From contig JAALGY010000057.1 in NCBI GenBank assembly GCA_032358165.1, positions 1,116,001 through 1,180,000 on the forward strand: DNA of 64,000 nt, read 5' to 3'. The position numbers and the translations under genes were made by a program. Below the pieces are notes generated by a model. The model had not been told where the DNA came from and ran no database searches. It saw only the letters and a list, made by a program, of their open reading frames with translations. Positions 1-11,543 of this stretch are shown here, piece after piece. The DNA comes from Diplosphaera chodatii (taxonomy: Eukaryota > Chlorophyta > Trebouxiophyceae > Prasiolales > Stichococcaceae). Within the stretch, counting starts at the first letter, position 1, and each line of letters starts with the position of its first letter.

Positions 1-880
1 CTCCTGCTCGTTCCCCGGCTGCGGCATCGACAGCGACAGGTCCACCTGCAGGCGACACACCGAGGACCTGAGCACTGTGGCAAGTTTGTCAACTCATACA
101 ACTATGCATGGGCGGGCAGGGTGTCCACTTCGATCAGGGTGCAAGCGGCAAACATGGCGTCGCCAGCCGCGCCCCAGATCTCCTGCGTCGTGCAAGCGCT
201 GCAGCGGCATCACTAAACCCTAAAACCACTGCCGCGCACCTGGACGGAGGACTTGGCGCCGCGCGGCTGCCGGTCCCGCACCTCCACCACCTGGCTGCGC
301 ACCAGCAGCTCCTCGCCCGCAGGCGTCGGCTCCTTGAAGTCCACCTGCAGCCAGTCGGACCCGTGAGACCGCCTGCTGCTGCTCAGCTCGCTGCACCTGC
401 AACCTTTGCTTGCAATTGACACCACGTGCGACGCTCAAACAGTGGCGGGTGTGCACCAGGATCTCTGACGTCAGGGTCAGCGGCGGCTTTGACAGCGTCG
501 CTTTGTCCATGAGTGCGATTGCTGCTGTCCAGTTGCCTGCAGCAAGGAGCCAAAACCTCGAATGCTTATGTAAACTATGTGTGCACTGGTCACAAAGCAT
601 GGCTTGCAGGCATGCAGCTGCACGTTTATGGACGTATGGGGCACCATGGCAGTCGAACAATGTCGTAATGATGCCGCCGCTGATGATGCCCGGGAAGCAT
701 AGGTACTTCTTCTGCAGAGTGACCTTGGCCATGAGGCCACCCTTGATGCGGTAGCTCCTCAGCTGCAGGCCATCCTCGTTACGCCTTCCGCACCCAAAGC
801 AGTGGCTTTCGCCGCCGTAGGCATGCTGTATGGGCAGCTCGTCGCCTAGCAGCAGCAGATGGTAGTACTGTCGCTCAAAT
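1..880 (-). CDS. Thioesterase superfamily (PaaI/hotdog-fold) protein, partial at left edge
   Basis: Four minus-strand exons read as one hotdog-fold acyl-CoA thioesterase. The first visible exon (about 880 down to 645) encodes the CFGCG region followed by GGLMAKV and GGIITTLFDCHG. The next (536-457) continues NWTAAIALMDKATLSKPP. The third (344-240) gives VDFKEPTPAGEELLVRSQVV. The fourth (45 to the edge) begins VDLSLSMP. Junctions are GT-AG with CTGCAG-type acceptors and stay in frame. The GGI(I/V)xTLxDxH segment is the usual active-site helix of this family, which hydrolyses acyl-CoA or related thioesters. The C-terminus lies outside the window. The 5' end is unresolved: the frame stays open to about 898 and then meets stops, so a leader exon must lie further upstream. 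It is divergent from the methyltransferase gene. Family confident, substrate unknown. Confidence 0.75.
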
Positions 881-1664
881 GTGAGTGATGCTCCGTTGTG
901 CTCAGGGCAGCATCATCTGGGTCAGCATGGGCAGCTCTGGGCAAGCAGCGATGCCTGTGCGTGCTTGATACCTGCGGGCTTGATCTTAGCTTCCCTAACG
1001 GCCGGGTGCAAAGCGCTATTGCATGGGTTGATCAGCTGCAGCGTGGTTGGCACTAGTCAGTGTCCAAGAGCGGCACGCACTGTGGCTTGCCAACAACGTG
1101 CTTTGGTGTAAACAGCTCACAGTCATCAACACGATCTGTACATGCGTCTCACCTCTCCCTGAAGCTTCAGCATCTTCCACTCGTGGCCCCTCGGCAGTCT
1201 CGTGCTGTCAGTGACGGCAAGGCGCATCCCAGGCGACACAACATTCTGCAATGCATGCTGGCGACGAACGAGCTGTCGCAGTGCTGAGGACAGCATTCGA
1301 ACAGTTGCAGGCTGAGTCAGGCCGTCACTGATGCATCCTTATCAGCCAATGGCATGCATGATGTACCGTGGCAGGTGTTGTTGCCTTGCCTCTGCAATTT
1401 AGCGGATTGACTGCGTGCCTCACGGGCAAACCTTTTGCAAGTGCAAGTGGTCAACTTTGCTGCAGCCGCCACATGTAACGTCGATGCGATGGAGCCTGCT
1501 GAGGGCTTGACGTCTTGACCGCGGAAAAAGATCTTGTCCCGTGCGACAAGTGACATCACGCCAGCGAAGCAATATCATCTTGCAAGGTGCAGTGGCCAAC
1601 GTAGCCAAGTAATGGAGTGTTAGCGGGTGACAAGCTACCACAGCGTGACAAGGGGCCGGTCGTG
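881..1664. other. Gap between divergent thioesterase and methyltransferase genes
   Basis: No exon is convincingly supported here. It should hold the shared promoter region and probably the missing first exon(s) of the minus-strand thioesterase. Several open frames of 60-100 codons exist on both strands, but none resembles a known family and none has clear splice context. Confidence 0.4.
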
Positions 1665-3828
1665 ATGGTGGCAGGTAGCTTGCACACACCGTGCCCACAA
1701 ACACTGCTGCACTCTGCAACAGGCACAGCTTTCCTGCCGCAGCGGCCCACAGCCAGACCTTGCCGTGGCTGCAGCAGTGTCAGGGCATCAGCACAGACTG
1801 TAACATCAGCTGAAGTAGCAGCCAGACCGCCATGGGCAGGTATGCTGCGACTGTATCCTGTCGGCGTCGCATGGTACCGTCATGCATCTCCAAGATTGCA
1901 TCCAGAAGTTGACCGCTGGGTACTGTGATATGCAGGTGGTGGTGTGGTGACGGACATTGTCAATATGGCCATCAGCAACAAGTTTCTGTATGGCTTGATG
2001 AAGATCGGAGCCAAGCGGCAGCTGAAAACGACGGCAGAGGCGCGCGGCATTGGTTGGGATGCCAACATCGCTGAGCTGCAGGGCCAGATTCAGGTGCGTC
2101 GCGTCTGTGTAATGACGGCACGTATGTCATGTTGCGTGCTTGTGTATCTGTCAAGTGACTGTCATGACCGCCTAGGGCCGCAAGATCATGCATCTCCTGC
2201 ACACACAGGTGCTGGAGCAGATCAAAGCAGAGCTTGAGGACAGCAGCATACAGTATCCGGAGTACTACCTGAAGCCTTTCCACGCATATGAGAAGGTGGG
2301 ATTTGCTGGTACTGTGATTATGCATCGTGATGACTTGTTTTGGTGGACATGCCTGACATGCGGCTGTCACCCTCCCAATGGGCGCAGGGCAACCTGGAGT
2401 GGATGGCGGCCTTCGAGGTGGAGCCCGCAACACAGTCGGTATATGTGAACTGCTGGAAGGCAGAGAAGACGCTCACGCCTGATGTGGCAGGCCGGCGGCT
2501 GCGGGGGGCCGTCACGGATGCCGTCAAGGTGCTGCCCCGCTGCAGCAGTGCCCACAAGCGGCTTGTGTCTCATGCACCGTGCATTGCAGTCCATCCCGTG
2601 TGCCACACTTGCACATGGTGCATTGTGTTCATTCTGTGCATGGGCTGAAGGGCTTGCACGGCAGCCGATGTTTAGCGCAGCTGCGCCCGCGATGCAGGCA
2701 TTCCAGCAGCAGCATGGGGCGCGGCCAGCGGTGGACGTGCTGGACGTCGGCTGCTCTGTGGGCGTCAGCACCAGGTGGCTGGCGCGGGAGTTTCCAGACG
2801 CGTCCATCGTGGGGCTGGACCTCTCGCCCTACTTCCTCGCCGTGGCAGAGCTCCGGGAACGGTGCGCTGCCATTCCACCTGCAACCTACATCCATGCATG
2901 CGGGATATCCACAGCCTCAGTGTGAGTTCAATGGCGCGCTGCGTGTGCTCGAACACGACGGCGGTGCTCATGGTGGCATGTAGGCAGCGGGAGCAGCAGA
3001 AGCAGCAGAACCAATTGGCAGGCGGTTGCAGGATCCATTATATGCATGGCTTGGGTGAAGCTACCAGCCTGCCAGACGCCAGTCAGGTGAAGAGGCCTGA
3101 TCAGATGAACATGCTCAATCTGATGCCACAAATGCATCACTGCTCCCGATGGCCAACGGCCATCCTGCTGTGAGCTAACTGCACCGCAGATTTTTCAATT
3201 CGATGCTTAGAATCTGTCTGATTTTGGCAAGATCTGAACCTCAGATGTGGTCGTAATCATCTGCGCAGGACCTCGTGACGCTGCAGTTCGTCATACACGA
3301 GTGCCCGCCCGCAGCCATTAGTGCGCTGGTGGCCGAGGCGCGCCGACTGCTGCGGCCCGGCGGCATGCTGCTGCTGAATGACAACGACCCGAGGTGCAAC
3401 CCAGCTGCTGCCATGGGTTGCTGCTACAATGCCGACCTAATAAGATGCTGGTCTGACCACAAAATGCTTTCTGCTATTCTGTGCATGAGCAGTCAAACAG
3501 CGGAGTTGCCACCTATGCTGCGGCAAACCACTGGCGATGCTTTCAACATGGATGCATGTGCAGGTCGAAGGTCATTCAGAACCTGCCGCCAGTCATCTTC
3601 ACACTGATGAAGAGCACAGAGCCTCACTCCGACGTGTACTATACCTTCGATGTGGAGGTGACTCCTTCGTGACAAGGTCATTGCGTTGCAACTGATCTCA
3701 TGCCAGCGCCATACAGTGAGCAGTAATTTCGGTGTCTGCAGGCTTGCTTGGCGGAGCATGGCTTCAGGCATGTAGTCACAAAGCAGACAGACCCACGCCA
3801 TCGAGCAGTGCTGGGCCTGCGTGCATGA
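1665..3828 (+). CDS. Class I SAM-dependent methyltransferase, probably plastid-targeted
   Basis: Nine exons join in frame: 1665-1839, 1936-2093, 2209-2295, 2388-2528, 2698-2861, 2984-3086, 3269-3393, 3564-3657, 3742-3828, giving about 377 residues. The first exon is Ser/Ala/Thr/Arg-rich and looks like a chloroplast transit peptide. A conserved N-terminal block follows (DIVNMAISNKFLYGLMKIGA, then YPEYYLKPFHAY). The Rossmann core has motif I VLDVGCSVGVSTRWLA, the acidic residue of motif II in VGLDLSPYF, and motif IV LVTLQFVIHECP. LLRPGGMLLLNDNDP is the later strand. The arrangement resembles uncharacterised plant methyltransferases that carry the same N-terminal block. The substrate cannot be inferred. 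The gene ends at TGA, convergent with the M43 protease. Confidence 0.85.
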
Positions 3829-4572
3829 GGGGCTGCCCGTTGACAGGTGTCAGCCTGGATTGTCTGGTGAACCGTCAGACCTTTGGCTCCGCCGATGTGT
3901 GTTTCTGTCGGTACTTGGCGCATAACATGGCCCATCTACAGTCCCTATCTGCGGCGCACTGCAAACATGCTAGCAGCGCTGCAACCAGCAAGAGTGATCC
4001 AGCAACAGATAGAAACACTTAAGGATGAGAGTGCTAGAAAATTCAATGGTTTTGCAAATATGGTTCGTTCGACGACACTGACTGCATTGGCCGTTGCTCC
4101 CACTGAAAAACACAAAGTGTGCAGTGGGCAGCTCAGCATCAACCGGTTCGAGGAAGAAGAACAGAGAATAGTACACATGACATGCTGATGTCAACCAACA
4201 CCCTGCCAGATTCGCACCAGAGGGAATAATAATCAGGGTTGGCAAACCCCTTAACCATCCTGTGCCATATGCTGCCCTGCTCAGCCGGAGACCAGCCGAT
4301 AATAATGCCGACAATAATGTCAGTAATGCGACGCTGTCACGATGGCCGTCATACGCTGGCAACTGCCGGTGCATTGCTGATCTCTGTTCCTATGCATGCG
4401 TCCTCATTAGCCAGTACACAGCCTTACAAGGCTGCGGCTGGGGACTTGCTATGGCTCGCGCATGTGCTTGCGCTCACCCAGGGTTGGCTGGTGCCACACC
4501 CTACTGCTGGGTTGACATGCTGTTGCTACCTGCCCGCGGCCTTGCGTTTGGGTGTCTTTCTGGGAGTTGGCT
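3829..4572. other. Convergent gap, 3' flanks of methyltransferase and M43 protease
   Basis: No gene is supported. The interval is locally richer in A/T (4000-4240) and has short imperfect AATAATG repeats near 4295-4330. It presumably contains both 3' UTRs. Confidence 0.5.
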
Positions 4573-6588
4573 TCATCTTCCGAACCTTTTTGAGGGTTGG
4601 CTTCGGAGTCGGCTGCAGGGAACACAGCAGCCGTCAGCAACACATGCAAGCTGGTTTCCATGTGAAGCAGGTCTATCAGGGATTTGAGGTACAGGCACAT
4701 GCACCGATGGCATGGTCCACAAACTGACCGCTGGAGGGCTGGTCTTCGCCCGGCCAACCTTGCGGTAAGCATCCCAGCTGGCACGCATGCGGACGACTTG
4801 CCCCGGTGTGAAGGCATTCATGCAGGCGTCTGGCGCTGCAAATCATGCAAGGTAAAGGTTGACAGTGGGCACAGCATGCCTCGGGTAGCAGGGCAGAGAA
4901 GCAGATCAGCAACGAGCTGTCAGGCGCGAGGAGCAGCACAGTTCCAGCAGGAGCTGCACCATAGCCCAAGTAATTGTTGGAGGGGTCAAAGCCAGGATCG
5001 CCAGCCGGTCGCTTGCCACATGTGCTGACCCTCTTGTTGAATGCTACACAGCTGTAGTTCGGCCCTGCATACAGCATGCAAGGTAGTGTCAGACGGGCGC
5101 TGGTTGCTGCACGCAGCGTCACGCCAAAGCAGGGCAGACGTTGGGGCCCTTGTCAGCATGGACATATAGCAGGTAGCTCACCTGCCATGATCCCAGTGTC
5201 GCTGACACGGTCGTTTGGCTGGCTGCAGCCCGAGCCCTGGAAAGGATGGTACAGCCCCAGCCAGTGCCTGCGAATATCACCACATGCACCGCTTTTGAGC
5301 ATGATCAAAGAGATGAATTTGCTGCGCCGCCTGACAGCATCGGCAGAGCATATGCCGCGAAGTAAGCAGCGCACGACATACTGCAGTTTGGTGCAGCCAC
5401 GTACCCTACTTCATGGACGGCAGTCATGCCCTTGTTGTAGCCGGAGTACCCCTGATCTGGCAGGGCTGAGAAGTGCACCACAACGCTGTCTTGCAACACA
5501 TCGTCTATTGCCCAAGGGTAGTTAGCCACCCTGCAGTGGCACATGCGCCTTCCATCACCCCGCCTGGTCACTAGGAGCCATCTGGCAGCATCTGTACAAG
5601 GCAGCGTGGTGCTAAACGCATCATGCACACGTCAATCTGCGCACCCCAATAGGTCGTTCTGCAAGTCAAGGCTGTAGAGGTTGAGCGCCGCAACGGTGCC
5701 TTTGTGATACTTTGCACGGATGGTGTCCATCACGTGCCTGTTATCACTGCACAGATGGGCCCCAGTGTCAGCCAGAAGTAGCATCACGCTATCTGCATGC
5801 GTCATCAGACCAGGTGGATCACCAAGTGCGCAGCGCCCAGATGCTTACTAATCATCGACATCAGCGCTGAACCAGTCTGCACTGGTGGGCCGATCCAGGC
5901 TGGCCAGCCTGAACTGGAAGCCGGTCGAGGCGTATGCCTTGTTCAACACTGCGATCTGCTTCTGAATGGCTGCCGCTGGCACGTCGCCCTGATTGGGGTC
6001 CCCGGCGACTGCGCAAGCAGACGGCCATGTTAATGAGACGCTTATCAGGTGCTCTTATCGGATCAGTGGACTGTTGAACGTCGAGGGCGTAAGCGCATAA
6101 CATACCGGAGTAATGGCATGCATCCCTGATGGCATGCATCCCTACGGACGTGTGGACGTTTCCTGATGTCGTCATTGCTTTGTCAACACAGAGGCACCAG
6201 ACATGAGCGGCGTCATACCCGCACGGATGGCGTGCATGTGCACATCGATGACGATGGGCGCTGCTGCAACGCGCTGAGTCGCCACTAACACCTCAATGTT
6301 CGCCACATGCGGCGCAAGGCGACGCTGAACGCTGGTGTCCGTGGCGTTGCTGGGCTGCTGCGAGCCGCACTCGCGGCGTCTGATGTGCTTCACCGTCACC
6401 CCTGGCGCTACAGCACTGCTGGACTGGCGCAATCTGCGACGCTGCCGCAGCTGGTTCCATGGCCGCTGCGACTGGACTTCTGATGCCAGCTTATCAGCAT
6501 CTGACAGCTGCACGTTGTCGCTGCAGGCTGCTACGAGGTGCAGGCACTGCAGCACCAGCAGCGCAGTGAACAGCCGCCTGCGCTGCAT
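4573..6588 (-). CDS. Secreted M43 (pappalysin/cytophagalysin-type) zinc metallopeptidase
   Basis: The ATG at 6588 opens a signal peptide (MQRRRLFTALLVLQCLHLVA, then AC). Later exons give CGSQ, the region GDVPAAAIQKQIAVLN, then YHKGTVAALNLYSLDL. The catalytic site is split by an intron: one exon ends in HEVG and the next (from about 5271 downwards) begins HWLGLYHPFQG. Spliced, it reads HEVGHWLGLYH, the HExxHxxGxxH zinc motif with both metal histidines, the catalytic Glu and the third histidine. Downstream come GCSQPNDRVSDTG, DPSNNYLGYG and, after another intron, DACMNAFTPGQVVRMRASW, all standard M43 C-terminal blocks with their Cys residues. The terminal exon is open to 4573, but the exact stop is uncertain. 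Likely a secreted or cell-wall protease. Confidence 0.85.
6113..6143. repeat. Two-copy tandem repeat, 16-bp period
   Basis: ATGGCATGCATCCCT occurs twice, at 6113-6127 and 6129-6143, separated by one G. It lies in an intron of the M43 gene. Confidence 0.85.
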
Positions 6589-6684
6589 GCTGCTGAGGCG
6601 CAGACAGGTCTTGCTGCGGTGCTGATCTCAAAGAGCTGCACTAAGCTATCGGTTGAAGTTCTCTGCAAGGACTGAGCTCGACGT

Positions 6685-7146
6685 ATGCGACGAGACCTAT
6701 GCTGCACCAGCCGTGCAGCTCCCAGCAGCGAAGGGTGGGCACTCCCTCGACTGAGCTCTGGAGCTGGCGGCTATCTCTTTCGTACCTGGAGGATAGCACG
6801 CAAGGCTGTTACACACCACGCAGTCGGGGTTTTGCAGCCACACGGCGTTCCCGGTGGTGTCAGCATGGGTCGTAACATGGACTCAAGTGGGACCGTACCG
6901 GCGGCCGTGTTGACCCTGCTTCTCATGCTGTCACCAAGCAAGTACGTGCTGGGCTGCAGTGAAAACGTTCAAGGCTGCAGCGGGTGCGTGTGCGGGCCTA
7001 CCCTCAGTCGCATGATCAATAATGCGACGCGTCTTGGCTGGCACACAGCAGCCCAGGCCCGCGATGACACCGCCGACGCTGCCTTGCTGGCAACGCAAAC
7101 GGCTGCAGCTTACAATTCCGTTGTGTTGCTTAATGTGCGCAGATGA
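6685..7146 (+). CDS. Hypothetical small protein, possibly secreted
   Basis: An ATG-initiated 153-codon frame with no recognised domain. An internal in-frame ATG at 6865 starts a hydrophobic stretch (AAVLTLLLMLSPS) followed by a Cys-rich piece (GCSENVQGCSGCVCG), so the true product may be a shorter secreted peptide. It starts 97 bp from the divergent M43 protease. Both proteins have a similar C-S-(D/E)-N-V-Q string straight after the hydrophobic leader. No splice evidence or homologue is known to me, so chance cannot be excluded. Confidence 0.3.
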   Translation: MRRDLCCTSRAAPSSEGWALPRLSSGAGGYLFRTWRIARKAVTHHAVGVLQPHGVPGGVSMGRNMDSSGTVPAAVLTLLLMLSPSKYVLGCSENVQGCSGCVCGPTLSRMINNATRLGWHTAAQARDDTADAALLATQTAAAYNSVVLLNVRR

Positions 7147-7528
7147 GCGGCCAGCTGATGGCTGCAGTGACGCCCGTGACTGATGAGAGCGGGTGTGTGT
7201 GTTATTCCAGCTCCAAAGCTCAACACTCGGCAGGCCATTCGCCGAGAGTCTTGTCTACAAAGTACTGAACTGATGACAGCCAGGGCAGCTTTCTAGCCTG
7301 TGACGCACTGTGATGATGCCGCAGCTGGCTGACTGCAGGTCAACAGCACGTCACGTGCGGGTCCGTACCGGATTTCCGTCAAAAGGCCCCAATACGGAAG
7401 TGGGCACCGAGAAGCAGGACAAGCAGCGCCACCCATGAATGGGCTTGGGATGTTGGGATGCCACACCCTACTACGGTCGAGCTTCTACTCCTAGGTCTCA
7501 ACCACAGCCTGAACAGGTCACCATCTGG
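7147..7528. other. Gap downstream of CCT1
   Basis: No coding or RNA feature is supported. It likely holds the CCT1 3' UTR. Confidence 0.4.
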
Positions 7529-10500
7529 TCAGCCCTCCATGTCGTCCTCCGTCTTCTCCAGCCGCACCATGTCATCTATCCTGAGCACCGTGATGGCCGC
7601 CTCGGTGGCAAACTGCACACCGCACATAGGCGTTTATGATGCTGCAACACGCCAGTTGCGATGTCAAGGAGGGATCATGTGCTCTAACCATGCAAGACGC
7701 ATGCCACGCATACACAAACGTGTACACGTCCGCCGTTGCTGCGTGGCATTGGGCGGCTGGAGCTAAGTGGGCATTGACGTGGCGGCCCACACCTGCACGA
7801 TCTTGACCTTGGACAGCACAGGCTCCAGGACCCCGGCCTCCACGTTGTCTCGGACCACGCCGTTCACCAGGTCCAGGCCTTACTGCGCGTAGTGCTTCTT
7901 CTCCGGCCGCGTCTGCGCCGTGTAGTGGAACGACGCCAGGCGCGACACCAGCTCCGTGGCATCCTGATGCAAATGCAGGCGCTGGACTCAAGGGCTGCCA
8001 GCCAAAATGCAGCCTGCAGCAAACCAGTGCTGGTCTGCTGTTTTAACGCACATAGGCACAATGTATGCATATCAACAACGTGCATCCGCTCCACATGACA
8101 CTTCACACCATGTACCAGTGGCAAAAATTGACATGGGCATGAGGAGCAGCCAGACTACGCCGCCCACCTTGCCGGCATTGACAGCGAGCGTCTTTGGGAT
8201 GACCAGCAGCGCGTCGGCAAACTCTGCAATGGCCAGCTGCTCGCGGCTCCCCAGCGTCTTGGCAAAGGACTCCAGGTAGATGGACAGGGCCGCCTCCACC
8301 GCGCCACCGCCTGCCCGAACAGCCAGCGTTGTGACAGCTCAGAACCACTGGCCCGATCAACACCCAAGCATTGGCCGCAGGCTGTGATGCTGTTGATGGA
8401 TATGCACGCTGTGGCACACTGTGCATTCAGAACGTAAGCAGCCACATTATGGATGTATGATGAAGTAGTGTTGTCGCAGTGACATGGCACGTACCGGGCA
8501 CCACGGCACCAGACTCAACGACGCGCTTGACGATGCAGAAGGCATCGTGCAGCGAGCGATCCATCTCATCAAGCAGATAGTCGTTGGCGCCGCGCAGCAG
8601 CACCGTCACAGCACGGCTGTTCTTGCAGCCCTTGATCATCAGCACATCATCGTCTGCCACCGTCTCCTCCTCCACCTGTGACAGGGCGAGAAATTGTGGG
8701 CCATGACGACGCTCAGCAGTGTATCCTGGTGGCTGGACAAGTCGATGGGATGGGAGCTTAGCATCCGGCCCCCTGTTTGGCAGCCCTGCAGCTGTGCCTG
8801 AGGCCCTATCATTTGCGCGGCAAAGCATGCAGCAACATGGGACCAGCAATTCACGACGAAGGTGCCATAGAGCGTGCCTCGTCAGCGGTGCCCAGGTTGG
8901 ACGCCTCAAAGGTCTCGTTGCCATCCATGTCTGCGAGCGCCATGACCACCTGCCCGTCTGTCGCCTTGGCTATCCTCCTGCGGCAGGGCAGCAGAGGCAC
9001 ATGGGTGCTTGCAACTTAAACACGAATGCATTGCACTTGCATGGCGATTGGTGTGGAGGTGATTACTGTGCTGTGCCATTGGTGGTCAAGGTGCCCGGCA
9101 GGAAACTTCCGAAGTTGGTGCGATGCATGATGTTTGGTGACCATCTATGTGCAGATGAACGGGTTTGCCTCGCAACACACCTGAGGTCGTCCTTGGGGAC
9201 CCTCCGCACGGCGATGGCACCCGCCTCCACAAAGTACTTGAGCGACATGTCATCAATACCCTTGGTCGTCAGGACGACATTGGCGCCCGACGCCAACACC
9301 TGACAGGAAGTCCAGCAACTGTTTGCAGTTACCGCCTACAGATGGGCAGTTGCCTGCTGTGCAGGTTCTTCGGTGATTGCACTGACAATGCTTAGCCAGT
9401 GGCCTACACCTTTTGTATCCGCTCCTTTGTGATGTCTGACTCCCGCTCCCTGATTTCCTCCAGCTTCGTGGGGTCGTCCACCAGCACCTGTGTGCACCAG
9501 AGACCATCGTTGAGCCTTGGTTGGAGTTTGCGGCATCATCTGCAAGGCATACATTAGAGGCGCCATCCCAGTGCTGGTTGTTGCCAGAAGCCTGTGCAGC
9601 TGGCCTTGCTTTTGAGCACACAGACGCGAGATTTTCCCTGATGTTTGGTATGCATGACGACCAGGCGGCATCAATCTGTACCTGGATGCCCATATGCATG
9701 CGCTGCTTCTGCAGGTTGAAGTCCAGGCACGCGATCTTGGCGTTGGTGACGCGCTTGACCATGCCCTGGCTGGCTCGCCCCATGTTGAGCGCATAGCCGT
9801 TCAGCAGCCGGCTCTCACGCGCACTTTTGCCGTGCGCCTTGAGCACGCTGACTGCCTTGACTGGGTACCTGCGCACTTGCACTCAGAAGCTCAGGCTGAA
9901 TGTGATCTGCTGTATGGTCTAGCAGGCAGCGTGCAACCTCCATTACCGTCTCAGAATGCAAGTCCATCACTCAAGATGAGCTGCCCTTCAGGCGCCAACT
10001 TGCAGGCCCCCTACCTGGCCTTCCCCTCTGGTGTGGTGGTCTTCACCGACAGCATTGCATCGACTGCCATCTTGGCAAAGAAGTCCTCATCAGCGCCACC
10101 AATGATCTTGGACGACATCGCCGTCTTGGCGCAGTTGATGAGTGCCTCCTTGCCCAGCGTGTCCACCTTGATGGCCAGGTTCTCCTCTATAAACTTGCAC
10201 GCCTGTGAGTGCACCAGATTGTCAGCCGAGGTAGGGTTTCTCGCCGGTCAGCATGCTGCTCCGATTGATGACATGATGAGTGCTGCCACCCCTGCAGTCC
10301 TCACTGACCATGCCTCTGTGATGCGGGGCAGCCAGCGGATGCGGGCGCTTACCTCCCGCATCGCCAGGCGGTACCCGCTGATGATGGACGTCGGGTGGAT
10401 CTTGTTGCGGACGAGGTCATTGGCCCGCTTCAGCAGCTCAGCAGCGCAGATGACCACCGACGTGGTGCCGTCGCCCACCTCCTGGTCCTGCAGCCCCGCC

Positions 10501-10958
10501 AGCTCCACCAGGATCTGCAGCGCAGCGGTGCCGCATCGTCAGGCCCACAGAGGCGCAGCCGGACCAGCTGGCGCAGCGCACCAGCATGCACAACATTAAT
10601 GAAGCTGACCGTCTGTCCTGGAGCATCAGTATGACCGAATCAGAAGGGCACCTTGGCCGCAGGCTGCTCCACCTCCAACAACTTCAATATGGTTGCCCCG
10701 TCATTTGTGATCGTCACGTCTCCGATGTCGTCCACGAGCATCTGCATTGAACACACTTCCTCAGCTTGTTCTGCATATGCCCCGCGCTTGTGCCTTAAAG
10801 CGTTGACACAGCAGGAGACTTGCCTTGTCGAGACCCACTGGCCCGAGCGACGTCTTGACGATGTTGGCAATGGCTGAAACCGCTGTGACATTCTGCGTCC
10901 GCACATCCTGGCCAGATGTCCTCTCCCCGTTCAGCTGAAACGCTGGGTTTGCAACCAT
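7529..10958 (-). CDS. CCT1: T-complex protein 1 subunit alpha (CCT1), with an in-frame TAA
   Basis: One subunit of the cytosolic chaperonin TRiC/CCT, which folds actin and tubulin. The start ATG is at 10958 ([20 protein letters not shown]). About ten exons follow in family order: [50 protein letters not shown] (ATPase Asp and GDGT motif), [17 protein letters not shown], then [19 protein letters not shown]. Next come [73 protein letters not shown] and [15 protein letters not shown]. The stop TGA is at 7529-7531. The near full-length match to plant CCT1 makes the subunit call firm. The exon around 7790-7960 reads KKHYAQ, then TAA at 7880-7882, then GLDLVNG in one frame, so the conserved reading is broken by a single codon. 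No intron explains it without losing conserved sequence. Confidence 0.93.
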
Positions 10959-11370
10959 ACTGCGTAATGTGAGATCTTATTTTCTCATAGCAACTGTACG
11001 TATGCTCTCCTTTGGATGCAGATGTTTCGAAGTGTATGATCAGACACTGAGTAGGCACTGCGCCAACTACAGACGCTGATCTAGCGTCACTGACAGTAGC
11101 ACCTTGACGGTCGGTACGGTATATGTGTGCAAAAGATGGCAAGCAATCAGATGATCTTTCCTGAAGCGCTGAAGGTTTGCTTGAATGGCAACTGAACAGT
11201 GGCTGGCATCAGAAGCAGGAAGCAGCAGAGCGGCGCCCGGCCCTGCAGCATGGCCGCCCACTGTTGCAATGAGCTCATCTGCCACAGCACCTTGACATCA
11301 TGACGAGCCTTGCGGGAAGCTCACAATGGGTATTATGGTGAGCGGGCGGCGGTGGATCCAACGTCTATTC

Positions 11371-11392
11371 ATGTGTGGTCGATGTGTGGTCG
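11371..11392. repeat. 11-bp tandem duplication
   Basis: ATGTGTGGTCG is present twice back to back, about 410 bp upstream of the CCT1 start codon. Confidence 0.85.
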
Positions 11393-11543
11393 ATTACTGA
11401 CATACGCTCACTATGTGTCACAGGTATATATATAAACGGACATACATACAGTAGGGTCCACGGTTAATGTATGGAAGCCCAGCAATGACCCCAAGCACCA
11501 CGGCTTGCACTATGTGCACTGAACAATCACTGCAACGCACACG

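Noticed and set aside
4140..4160. GGTTCGAGG resembling a tRNA T-loop
   Set aside because: No acceptor stem, D-arm or anticodon arm can be formed around it.
7864..7900. Explaining the CCT1 TAA by an intron starting at the GTAAGG it creates
   Set aside because: Any acceptor downstream would remove the conserved GLDLVNG to KVKIVQ block that the exon clearly encodes.
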